Positions 50,387 to 58,094 of a DNA stretch of 64,000 nucleotides are shown in pieces. The DNA is taken from NCBI GenBank assembly GCA_040902585.1, contig JBBDXA010000130.1, positions 1 to 64,000 of the forward strand, read 5' to 3'. The stretch comes from JBBDXA01 sp040902585 (GTDB lineage Bacteria; Planctomycetota; Phycisphaerae; Phycisphaerales; Phycisphaeraceae). Under the pieces are notes generated by a model that did not search any database, was not told the origin of the DNA, and saw nothing but the letters and a program-made list of their open reading frames with translations. The translations under genes and the position numbers were made by a program. Each line of letters begins with the position of its first letter. The stretch's first letter is position 1.

Positions 50387-52477
50387 TTGTCCACCCTCGC
50401 CGTCATCACGCTGCCTGTCCTTGCGCCCATTGCCGCGCTGCTGCAACTTCTCTTCCCCGGCCTGCTCGCCGAGCAGTGGCGCCATTACAAAATCGTCATC
50501 AGCGTGCTCATCACGCAGTCCACCGTCTTCATGCTGCACTGGGCCGCGGTCACCTGGTGGGTCACCGATCGGGTCTGGTGGCTCAGTGATGTCGCCCTCA
50601 CGCTGGCCATGATCACCGTCGCCGCCGTTGGTCTCGTCATCGCCCTGCGCCTCGCCGTGAAGAAGCGCTCTCACTCCCCTCCCTCTCAGGGAGGGGCCGG
50701 GGGAGGGTCGCACTCACATTTACCTTCGACGCCCGCATCACCCATCCTCCCACCCCACGATCCGCTCATCACCCTCATCAGCGAAATCACCGCCGACCCA
50801 ACTTTCCTCCGCCGTCGCATCGCGCCTTCCAAGGTCGAGTACTTCGCCTTGGGCATCTTCGCCGCGCTCGGCGTGATCTGGTTCGTGTATCAACTCCTGG
50901 CCGCGGGCGTTCCGCTCGATCCCGTCGCGCCCATCACCGTCGCCTGTCTGCTCGGCATCGCGCATCTGCTCTATCGCAGAAGCCGGGCAAGGGAGCACCA
51001 TCCCGACAGGGTGGTGCTATTCTCTCCCGAATCTGCCTCCGCGTCCGAGGTCACCGCGACTCCCGCCGTGAAGACGACGCACGAATCATCGCACGACCCA
51101 CTACTTCGTTCGCCCTCAGCACCACCGTGTCGGGATGGTGCTCCCCGGCCTGCTCCCCGACCCTTCCTCTCCACCGAACTCGTCCTCCTCCTCTCGCTCA
51201 CCTTCACCGGCGCGGTCATGGCGGTCTACCTGAATCAAAGCCCGCCCGAGAATCGCGATGCCGGCGCGGTCACTTACGACTGGCCGACCTACCGCGGCAA
51301 CAAGCACCGCACCGGCGCAGCCGACACCGCGCCCGGCCCGCGCGTGCCCGCCATCCTCTGGACCTTCGACCCCGCCGAGCGAAAAGGCCGGGTGATGATT
51401 CACTCTTCGCCGACAGTCGTGGGCGATCGCGTTTTCGTCGGCGCGCTGCATCAGGTGCTCACGACCACGCAGGGCTATGTCTACTGCGTCGATGCCGGCG
51501 GATCCGCGCCTGCCGCTAAGCCCGGCAGCCTGATCTGGCGCTTCTCAGCCGAGGGAACCGCCAAAGCGATCTTCACTTCGCCTTCCGTGCTCGATGGCAA
51601 GCTCTACGTCGGCGAAGGCTATCACGAAGACACGAAGTGTCGTCTCTTCTGCGTCGATGCCCGCACAGGGAAAACGGAGTGGGCATTGCCGACGACCAGT
51701 CACACCGAATCCGCGCCGACGATCATCGCCAGCCGCGTCTACTTCGGCGCGGGGGATGATGGCGTGTACTGCGTGGATGGAAAGAATCTGAAGCTGGTGA
51801 ATGCTCAGGTTCCGCCGGAGCCGACGGTCATCTGGCACCACAAGAGCCTGCATGTGGACACCGCTCCTGCTGTCGCGGATGGCCGGGTCTTCATCAGCAC
51901 CGTCATCGGCGATGAACATGCCGACTTGAAAATCCTCGCCCTCGACGCGGACACCGGCGACATCCTCTGGCAGCGCGATACGCCGCTGCCCGTGCCCGGT
52001 TCTCCTTCGCACGACGCCGGCCGCGTCTACTTCGGACTGGGCAACGGCAAACTCGGTGCCCCTTCGGACAAACCACAGGGCGCAGTCTGGTGCGTCGATG
52101 CGAAGACCGGCGACCGTCTCTGGGAATTCAAGACCGCAGCCGGCGTCTTCAACTCGCCCGCGCTGCACTCAGGCCTCGTCGTCTTCGGCTCGCTCGATAA
52201 GAACGTGTACTGCCTCGATGCGGTCACCGGCGACCTGAAGTGGAAGACCAACGTGGGCGATGCCGTCGTCGCCGCGCCCGTGGTGACGGAGGATGCGGTG
52301 TACATCGTCAGCGAGCATGGTCTAATCAAGTGCATAGGCCTGGCCAAAGGCGACCTGCGCTGGGCGATGGACGACCTGAAGACGGGCGAAGCCGACGCCT
52401 ACGCCAGCCCCACCCTTGCCGGCGGCAGGCTGTATGTCGCCATCGGCGGGAAGGTGCATTGCATTGGCGATCGTTGA
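50387..52477 (+). CDS. Membrane-anchored PQQ-like beta-propeller protein
   Basis: The product is 696 residues from a TTG at 50387 (no Shine-Dalgarno; the start is uncertain). Three or four N-terminal helices (about 5-95 and 150-190, with one near 260) flank two low-complexity linkers, then a PQQ-like propeller (about 285-690) with repeats ending in forms such as VYCVDA, LFCVDARTGKTEW, LALDADTGDILW, VWCVDAKTGDRLWEF and VYCLDAVTGDLKW. The linkers coincide with dispersed DNA repeats: 50673-50713 encodes SHSPPSQGGAGGGS, and the inverted pair 50991-51145 encodes the second. PQQ binding itself is not certain; many such propellers are structural. Confidence 0.85.
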   Translation: MSTLAVITLPVLAPIAALLQLLFPGLLAEQWRHYKIVISVLITQSTVFMLHWAAVTWWVTDRVWWLSDVALTLAMITVAAVGLVIALRLAVKKRSHSPPSQGGAGGGSHSHLPSTPASPILPPHDPLITLISEITADPTFLRRRIAPSKVEYFALGIFAALGVIWFVYQLLAAGVPLDPVAPITVACLLGIAHLLYRRSRAREHHPDRVVLFSPESASASEVTATPAVKTTHESSHDPLLRSPSAPPCRDGAPRPAPRPFLSTELVLLLSLTFTGAVMAVYLNQSPPENRDAGAVTYDWPTYRGNKHRTGAADTAPGPRVPAILWTFDPAERKGRVMIHSSPTVVGDRVFVGALHQVLTTTQGYVYCVDAGGSAPAAKPGSLIWRFSAEGTAKAIFTSPSVLDGKLYVGEGYHEDTKCRLFCVDARTGKTEWALPTTSHTESAPTIIASRVYFGAGDDGVYCVDGKNLKLVNAQVPPEPTVIWHHKSLHVDTAPAVADGRVFISTVIGDEHADLKILALDADTGDILWQRDTPLPVPGSPSHDAGRVYFGLGNGKLGAPSDKPQGAVWCVDAKTGDRLWEFKTAAGVFNSPALHSGLVVFGSLDKNVYCLDAVTGDLKWKTNVGDAVVAAPVVTEDAVYIVSEHGLIKCIGLAKGDLRWAMDDLKTGEADAYASPTLAGGRLYVAIGGKVHCIGDR
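50673..50713. repeat. GAGGGAGGGG repeat arm inside a coding sequence
   Basis: The arm ACTCCCCTCCCTC...GGGAGGGGCCGGG matches 28899-28937 closely but lies in frame in the propeller gene between membrane helices and linker, encoding SPPSQGGAGGG. Confidence 0.85.
50991..51145. repeat. 28-base inverted repeat pair inside a coding sequence
   Basis: Arms 50991-51018 and 51118-51145 are inverted at 27 of 28 positions around a 99-base centre. The left arm begins GGGAGCACCATCCCGACAGG. The whole block encodes a charged, Ser/Ala/Pro-rich linker and looks like an insertion. Confidence 0.88.
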
Positions 52478-52498
52478 GTTCACCGAATCGTCCCCATT

Positions 52499-52532
52499 CG
52501 TGCCCTGCTTTTCAAAGCAGAAGCAGGGCACG
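52499..52532 (+). repeat. 12-base perfect hairpin before the PEP-utilising gene
   Basis: CGTGCCCTGCTT, a ten-base loop, then AAGCAGGGCACG, just after the propeller gene stop. There is no T tract after it, so it may be a transcription attenuator, an mRNA stabiliser or another dispersed element. Confidence 0.75.
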
Positions 52533-52547
52533 AAACAAGACCTGACC

Positions 52548-55085
52548 ATGCCTCCTGTCATTCTCACTTTTGAATCCATCAACCACGCCGTGGCCGACCA
52601 TGTCGGCGGCAAAGGCCTGAACCTGGGCCTACTTACCACCGCCGGCCTGCCGGTGCCGCCGGGATTCTGCGTGACCAGCGATGCCTACGTCGCGGCTGTC
52701 GCCGGCGCGGAAGGTAAGCCGCGCGTCGGCAGCGAACTGCGCGACGCGATTCTTCAGGCGTATGCCGCGCTCAGTCGCGGACTCGTCGCCGTGCGCTCCA
52801 GCGCCACCATGGAAGACGGCGCGACCGCCAGCTTCGCCGGTCAGCAGGAAACGATCCTCGGCGTCGAAGGCGATGAGGATCTCATCGCGGCCATCGAGCG
52901 CTGCTGGCACTCGCTCTTCACCGAACGCGCCAGCGCCTACCGCAAGGCTCAGAACATTCCCGACAGCGCGGTGGCCATGGCCGTGGTCGTGCAGCGACTG
53001 GTCGAGTCGGAAGTCTCCGGGGTGCTCTTCACGCGCGATCCGCTCGATGCCTCGGGCCGGCGCATGCTCATCGAAGCAGCGCGAGGCCTGGGCGAATCTG
53101 TCGTCTCCGGCTCCGTCATGCCCGACCGCTTTCACACCGACCGCGAAACCGGCGCGGTGCTCGATCAGGAGATTCACACTCAGCGCACGATGCACACGAA
53201 AGCCGGCGTGGTGGAAGTGGCCGTCGATCTGCAAGGTGTATCGTGCATGACCGGGGAGCAACTTGCGGAACTGACCGCGCTGGGCCGGGAGGTCGAAGCG
53301 TACTACGGCCAAGCGCGGGACATCGAATGGGCGATTGCCGAGGGAAAATGTTTCCTGCTTCAGGCCCGGCCGATCACGGCTGCGGGGGCAGGCGATCTTG
53401 AAGCAGTGCGGCTCGGTGAGATCGCCGCGCTGAAGGCGAAGACGGACAAGCGAGGCACGGTCTGGGCCCGGTACAACCTCGCCGAGGTGCTGCCCGAGCC
53501 CACGCCGATGACCTGGTCCATCGTTCGCCGCTTCATGTCCGGCTCCGGTGGCTTCGGGCTGATGTACCGCGACCTGGGCTTCGACCCTGACCCGTGCCTG
53601 GATGAAGAAGGCTTCATCGATCTCGTGTGCGGCCGGCCTTACGTGAACCTGAGTCGCGAGCCGAAGCTTTACTTCCGCGACTTTCCGTATGGTTATCCGT
53701 TCGCCGAGCTCAAGAAGGAACCGGGCAAGGCGATCTATCCGACGCCGGTGTTGGAATTCTCCAAGCGAACGGGGCGTTTCTTCACCCGTCTGCCCGCGAT
53801 CATGTGGAGCATGTTCCGCAGCGGCAAGCGCATGAAGAAACGCGCGGCCACGCAGGCGCAGCGACTGGAGCGCGACGTGTTTCCCGCGTTTCGTTTACTC
53901 GTTGACGCGGCGCGGAATGAAGAACTTTCATCGCTCTCGCCGGTGCAACTGCTTCAACGCGGGAAGCTGTGGATTCAGAGGACGCTGGTGGATCTGGCGC
54001 GAGAGTCACTTCAACCTTCGATGTTTGCCGCGGCTGCGCTGGCGGATGTGGAAGCGGCCCTGAAGCCGGCGATCGGTGAGGTGCGGGCCAGGGCGGTGGC
54101 GCAGGCGCTGATGACGGGCGTGACGCCGGGCGAAGAGAGCGACCTGGCGGGCGCGGTCAAGGCGCTGGCGTCGGGTGCGATGAGCGAAGCGGTGTTCCTC
54201 GATCGCTTTGGCCATCGCGGGCCTAATGAAATGGAACTGGCGTCGCCGCGCTGGCGTGAGGAGTCGGGGTCGCTGCCGAGAGGGGAGGGCCAAGGGGTGA
54301 GGGCCAGGGGCCAAGGGGCTGCGTTGCGGGATGGGCACGTCAGCTTTGAATCGCGATGGCAGTACGTTGCGCGATCGCTGCATCTGGATGCGGATGAAGC
54401 GAGCGTCGCGCTGGCTGCGATCCAGCAGGCGCGCACTTATCTCGGACTGCGCGAGGCGGGGAAGAATCACCTGATGATGGGCTACGCGATCATCCGTGAA
54501 TCACTCGTCGAGATCGGCAGGCGGCTGAACATCGGCGACGGCCTATTCTTCCTTCAACTCGACGAGCTTGAAAACATTCTCAACTTGCCAAGCGAAACCA
54601 ACGGTCAGCTCACCGCGAAGATCGACGCGCGAAAGTCGCATCGCAGGCTCGCGCTGAGCCTCAACGCCCCGCAGGCGATTTTCAGCGATGACCTGGATGC
54701 GATCGGCAGGGCGGTGAAAATCGAGGGTGCCACGGAGCTGAGGGGCACGCCCGTTTCCTTCGGTGTGTACGAAGGCGAGGCGCTGGTGCTCACGGAGCCG
54801 GTGCCTGCCGACAGCGTGCGCGAAGGCTTTGTGCTGGTGTGTCCTTCGACCGATCCGGCGTGGGTGCCGCTGTTCCTCAAGGCCAAGGCGCTGGTGATGG
54901 AGACCGGCGGCGTCCTTTCGCACGGCGCGATTGTGGCGCGTGAGTTCGGCATCCCCGCGGTGGCGGGCATTGCCCAGGCGCATCAGCGCATCACCACCGG
55001 CCAGCGCTTGCATGTCGATGGCACCAGCGGGGTGGTGCAGGTGATCGTCGAATCGGAAGAGAGTGCTAAGGAAATGAGGAAATGA
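52548..55085 (+). CDS. PEP-utilising phosphotransferase of Rph-like layout
   Basis: The product is 845 residues from the ATG at 52548. The N-terminal ATP-binding domain (about 1-310) matches PEP synthase/PPDK: VGGKGLNLGLLTTAGLPVPPGF, VAVRSSATMEDGATASFAGQQ, and FLLQARPIT. The mobile phosphohistidine domain is at the C-terminus, GGVLSHGAIVAREFGIPAVAG with His792. The TIM barrel that binds PEP in PEP synthase is absent; a helical middle domain takes its place. That order and length match rifampicin phosphotransferases and relatives, so it probably phosphorylates a small molecule using ATP. An in-frame heptamer array (54286-54320) encodes a Gly/Arg-rich insert (RGEGQGVRARGQG). Confidence 0.88.
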   Translation: MPPVILTFESINHAVADHVGGKGLNLGLLTTAGLPVPPGFCVTSDAYVAAVAGAEGKPRVGSELRDAILQAYAALSRGLVAVRSSATMEDGATASFAGQQETILGVEGDEDLIAAIERCWHSLFTERASAYRKAQNIPDSAVAMAVVVQRLVESEVSGVLFTRDPLDASGRRMLIEAARGLGESVVSGSVMPDRFHTDRETGAVLDQEIHTQRTMHTKAGVVEVAVDLQGVSCMTGEQLAELTALGREVEAYYGQARDIEWAIAEGKCFLLQARPITAAGAGDLEAVRLGEIAALKAKTDKRGTVWARYNLAEVLPEPTPMTWSIVRRFMSGSGGFGLMYRDLGFDPDPCLDEEGFIDLVCGRPYVNLSREPKLYFRDFPYGYPFAELKKEPGKAIYPTPVLEFSKRTGRFFTRLPAIMWSMFRSGKRMKKRAATQAQRLERDVFPAFRLLVDAARNEELSSLSPVQLLQRGKLWIQRTLVDLARESLQPSMFAAAALADVEAALKPAIGEVRARAVAQALMTGVTPGEESDLAGAVKALASGAMSEAVFLDRFGHRGPNEMELASPRWREESGSLPRGEGQGVRARGQGAALRDGHVSFESRWQYVARSLHLDADEASVALAAIQQARTYLGLREAGKNHLMMGYAIIRESLVEIGRRLNIGDGLFFLQLDELENILNLPSETNGQLTAKIDARKSHRRLALSLNAPQAIFSDDLDAIGRAVKIEGATELRGTPVSFGVYEGEALVLTEPVPADSVREGFVLVCPSTDPAWVPLFLKAKALVMETGGVLSHGAIVAREFGIPAVAGIAQAHQRITTGQRLHVDGTSGVVQVIVESEESAKEMRK
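54286..54320. repeat. Heptanucleotide array, five units, inside a coding sequence
   Basis: Five units related to AGGGCCA (two exact). It lies in the middle domain of the PEP-utilising enzyme gene and keeps the frame open with its flanks. Confidence 0.8.
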
Positions 55086-55134
55086 AGGGAGAAATCAGTG
55101 TGTTTCAGCTTGTTCCTTTTTTCCTCATTTCCTT
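55068..55134. repeat. 15-base perfect inverted repeat at convergent gene ends
   Basis: AAGGAAATGAGGAAA (55068-55082), directly before the stop codon of the PEP-utilising gene, pairs with TTTCCTCATTTCCTT (55120-55134). A T-rich run sits beside the right arm. It could terminate transcription from both sides. Confidence 0.8.
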
Positions 55135-55146
55135 GGAGCCATGCCT

Positions 55147-55902
55147 TTACTTGAGCACCGGCGCCGGCGGACGACTGATGGAGGCGACTGGGGCATCGAG
55201 GTCCGCGGCATCGGGCGCGGAAGTGATCGCGGGTTGATCCGCGAAGGGATTGGGAATGGTGAATCGTTGGAACGGCACCAGTCCCGCGCGGCCGGCGGTG
55301 ACGATCGGCAGCGCGAACGCTCTCTGATAATGGATGGTCGGATCAAAGGACGCGAGGGGGCGTTCATCGCCGACTTTGGGCGACGCGGCGAGCGGCAGGG
55401 GCCGATCGGTGCCGGGCGAAGGCACGTAAGTCAGCGGGCCTGCGGCGAGCGCGGGCAAGGCGGGCGGCGCGAAGAGGGCGGCGACCTGAAGCGTCGGCAG
55501 ATCGAGATCATCTTCCGCAACGCGCGGCGAGATGCCTTGTTCGACAGCCAGCAAGTGCGGCTCGGTCGTGACCTGAAGCTGCGGCAGGGCGGCCAGCTTG
55601 TCGTTGACTCCTGCATCACTCGCCCGCGCCCGGCGCGGGGCCGGCGCGGTGACGGGCGGGATCGGACCCAGCTCCATCTCGGCGGGCGGCGCGAGCTTTT
55701 CACTGAGCCAGCGGCCGGCGTCGTCATCGGCGAAGGCGAACGTCGCGGGTTCGAGAGCGGCGGCGGCGGTCGCGGTACTGTTCACGGCAGGAGTCGTCGC
55801 GCTGGGCGGTACAGCGGCGACAGGGGCCTGGGCGTCGGAGCGGCTGCATGCCGTGAGCAGGGCCGTGATGAGCGTGAGCGCGATGAGTTGACATGTTTTC
55901 AT
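55147..55902 (-). CDS. Lipoprotein of unknown function
   Basis: The product is 251 residues. The signal ends in a lipobox, LLTACS, with Cys19 as the lipidation site. The rest is Ala/Pro-rich without a recognisable domain; a patterned C-terminal half (TYVPSPGTDRPLPLA, then FDPTIHYQRAFALPIVTAGR) suggests some structure. It lies four bases after the YdjY-type gene and is probably in an operon with it and with the propeller and FG-GAP genes further upstream, an envelope-related set. Confidence 0.8.
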   Translation of the reverse strand: MKTCQLIALTLITALLTACSRSDAQAPVAAVPPSATTPAVNSTATAAAALEPATFAFADDDAGRWLSEKLAPPAEMELGPIPPVTAPAPRRARASDAGVNDKLAALPQLQVTTEPHLLAVEQGISPRVAEDDLDLPTLQVAALFAPPALPALAAGPLTYVPSPGTDRPLPLAASPKVGDERPLASFDPTIHYQRAFALPIVTAGRAGLVPFQRFTIPNPFADQPAITSAPDAADLDAPVASISRPPAPVLK

Positions 55903-55906
55903 GGTG

Positions 55907-56602
55907 TTACTTCACTTCGATGATCAGCGTGACGATCGTGCCTTCAGCGGGCAGGAGTTTGGTGTTGGTGTCGAGCTTGATGAGCGGTTCTTCCTTCATC
56001 GTCAGGCTGGTCTGCATGACGGTTTCGTCGGTGACGGGGAAGATGCTGATGAGCGTGCCGGTCAGGTCGGCTCCGTAGACTTTCTCATCCTTGTTGGGAT
56101 CGGGCTGCGCCATCTTCGAGCCGGTGAAGTGCCACTTGATGCTCGGGAGGGATTTGCCGGTCTTGCGATCGACGAGGCATTTCTCGATGGGCGTCTTCTT
56201 GACGGTGTTGGCCGGGCCGGGCAGTTCGAGGGAGACTTTCAGTTCGGGGCCTTCGGCGGCGGCGTCATTGCCCTTTGCGGGTTTGCCGGCCTTGAGGCCG
56301 AAAGACTCGAGGGCCTTGTGAATCTCACTGGGCTTTAGATGATCGATGAGCACAATCGTTTCATGGGCCTTCTGCATCTTGGCGGCAGTCGTGGCGCAGG
56401 CGATGACTTCGATCGGGTAAATCTCGCTCAGGTCCGGCAGCTTGCGCGGGGCGATGCGGCAGGTGATGCGAAGGGTCTTCTTCGCCGCGTCGACCGTCAT
56501 GGGGCTCTTCTTGGCGTCCTCGGCAAGGGCGCGCGTGAAGGGTGCCAGCGCGAAGACGCAAGCGGTTATAAGGAACGCGGAGACAAGGGAACGTTGTTTC
56601 AT
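55907..56602 (-). CDS. Exported YdjY-domain protein
   Basis: The product is 231 residues with a signal peptide (SAFLITACVFALAPFTRALA). The YdjY domain fills most of the mature part: CRIAPRKLPDLSEIYPIEVIAC, KAHETIVLIDHLKPSEIHKALESFG and EVKVSLELPG-like text. E. coli YdjY is a predicted Fe-S protein but this member lacks a Cys cluster. Paralogues are numerous in Planctomycetes; the function is unknown. It lies 27 bases downstream of a PQQ-propeller gene. Confidence 0.82.
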   Translation of the reverse strand: MKQRSLVSAFLITACVFALAPFTRALAEDAKKSPMTVDAAKKTLRITCRIAPRKLPDLSEIYPIEVIACATTAAKMQKAHETIVLIDHLKPSEIHKALESFGLKAGKPAKGNDAAAEGPELKVSLELPGPANTVKKTPIEKCLVDRKTGKSLPSIKWHFTGSKMAQPDPNKDEKVYGADLTGTLISIFPVTDETVMQTSLTMKEEPLIKLDTNTKLLPAEGTIVTLIIEVK

Positions 56603-56629
56603 GGGTCGTTCTTCTTTGTTTTTGTTTAC

Positions 56630-58051
56630 TTACTTTTCACCGATACACACGATCGCCATCTGATGTTTGGTGGTGCCGTCGCGTTCGAGGTTGCAGGTGG
56701 CGACGAAGAGCCTGCCGCCGTGAACGATGGGCGAGCCGTAGATTTTGCCGCCCTGCGAGAGTTTGACGGTGGGGTCGGCTGCGAGATCGAGCTTCCACGC
56801 GCCGGTGCCGTTGGCGAGGTGGATCGCATGCACGATGCCGCGCAGGTCGCCGGTGTAGACGAAGTCGCCGGCCACAGCCGCGCCCGCGTAGAACGGCGCA
56901 CCGCCGTCGTAGAGCCACTTGAGCAGGCCGGTGTTGACATCAAACGCGCGGACTTTGCCATCCGTCGCGGTGAAGATCGCCAGGTTGCTGGTCACGGCGA
57001 TGGGCGACACCACGCCGCCCTTGACGGGCTTCTTCCACGCGACGGAGCCATCCTTGAGATTGATCGCCATCACATCGCCCCTGGCGGCGGCGATGAGCTG
57101 CGGGTACATGCCCACGGTGGAGCAGCCGATGTAGGCTCGATCGCCCACGATCGAAGCGCCGCCCCAGGGGTTGGAGGGCATCGGCGTTTCCCAGAGCAGC
57201 GAGCCGTCGCTGGTCTTGAGGCACAAGAGCGAACGCTTGCCCTGCTTCTCCGCATCGAGAAGGGACGAGGAAACCAGCAGCCGCTCGCCTTCGAGCGCCA
57301 GCGGGGCATCGACGTGCCACGCGTTCTTGCCCACCTGCCAGATCACCTTCGGCTGCGGCTTGGGCAGGGCATCATGCAAGGGCGGAAAGGCGAACTCATC
57401 GACCTTCTTCCGCCTCTCATAATCCGCCAGCATGTCGGCCCACCTGGCCTTGAGCAGCACGAGGGCCTGGGCCCGCGTCATGGACTTGCCTTCGAGTTCG
57501 AGCGCATCCGCGTCGATGCACATGACACCCGCGTGTCCGCCGCCGATGTAGACGCGGTTGCCGTCGATGACCGGCGAGCCTTCCATGTGAACGAGGGTGC
57601 CGGGCACAGTGAGTTGCCAGACAGGGAAGCCATCGAGCGTGAGACAGCGGAGCACCGCGCCGCTGTTCAGATGCATGCCGTCGCCGAAGATCAGGTAATC
57701 GCCCGCGATGGAGGGCGAACTGAGCACGGGTTGTTTGATGAGCGGTGATCCGGCGATGCGCACGGCCCGCTTCGTCGAAGCTGGATCGGTGACGAGCGCG
57801 TAGACGTTGAAATCGCCGATGCCGCCTAGGCCGGTGGCGTATACGGTGCCTTCGCGGGCCGAGAGCGAGGCGAAGAAGTCATCCTTGGAGTGATGGACCC
57901 AAAGGACTTTGGCGCTGGCGGGACCGGGCTGGCTGTCGATGTTGCCCCTGCGCGTGTTGGAGCCGCGGTAGGTGGGCCAGTCGGCGGCAGCAGAGGTCGC
58001 TGCGAGCGCGAGGAGCAGGGCGATACTGAAATACAACGAAGACTTGCGCAT
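56630..58051 (-). CDS. Exported PQQ-like beta-propeller protein
   Basis: The product is 473 residues with a signal peptide (LYFSIALLLALAATSAAA), then DWPTYRGSNTRRGNIDSQPGP, the same opening as the propeller of the other protein at 50387. Repeats include VYIGGGHAGVMCIDADALELEG, LLCLKTSDGSLLWETPMP, VMAINLKDGSVAWKKPV and VRAFDVNTGLLKWLY. It has no membrane anchor. It is likely a periplasmic scaffold, BamB-like or dehydrogenase-like; no catalytic Asp or Ca site for PQQ chemistry is obvious. Confidence 0.88.
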   Translation of the reverse strand: MRKSSLYFSIALLLALAATSAAADWPTYRGSNTRRGNIDSQPGPASAKVLWVHHSKDDFFASLSAREGTVYATGLGGIGDFNVYALVTDPASTKRAVRIAGSPLIKQPVLSSPSIAGDYLIFGDGMHLNSGAVLRCLTLDGFPVWQLTVPGTLVHMEGSPVIDGNRVYIGGGHAGVMCIDADALELEGKSMTRAQALVLLKARWADMLADYERRKKVDEFAFPPLHDALPKPQPKVIWQVGKNAWHVDAPLALEGERLLVSSSLLDAEKQGKRSLLCLKTSDGSLLWETPMPSNPWGGASIVGDRAYIGCSTVGMYPQLIAAARGDVMAINLKDGSVAWKKPVKGGVVSPIAVTSNLAIFTATDGKVRAFDVNTGLLKWLYDGGAPFYAGAAVAGDFVYTGDLRGIVHAIHLANGTGAWKLDLAADPTVKLSQGGKIYGSPIVHGGRLFVATCNLERDGTTKHQMAIVCIGEK

Positions 58052-58077
58052 GGAATTGTGAGTCCTGTTAAGGCGTT

Positions 58078-58094
58078 GCGAAGCCGCAAGCGGC
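58078..58094 (-). repeat. 17-base dispersed repeat at the FG-GAP gene end
   Basis: On the minus strand GCCGCTTGCGGCTTCGC begins at the last base of the stop codon of the FG-GAP gene; a hairpin here might help end transcription. Confidence 0.8.
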
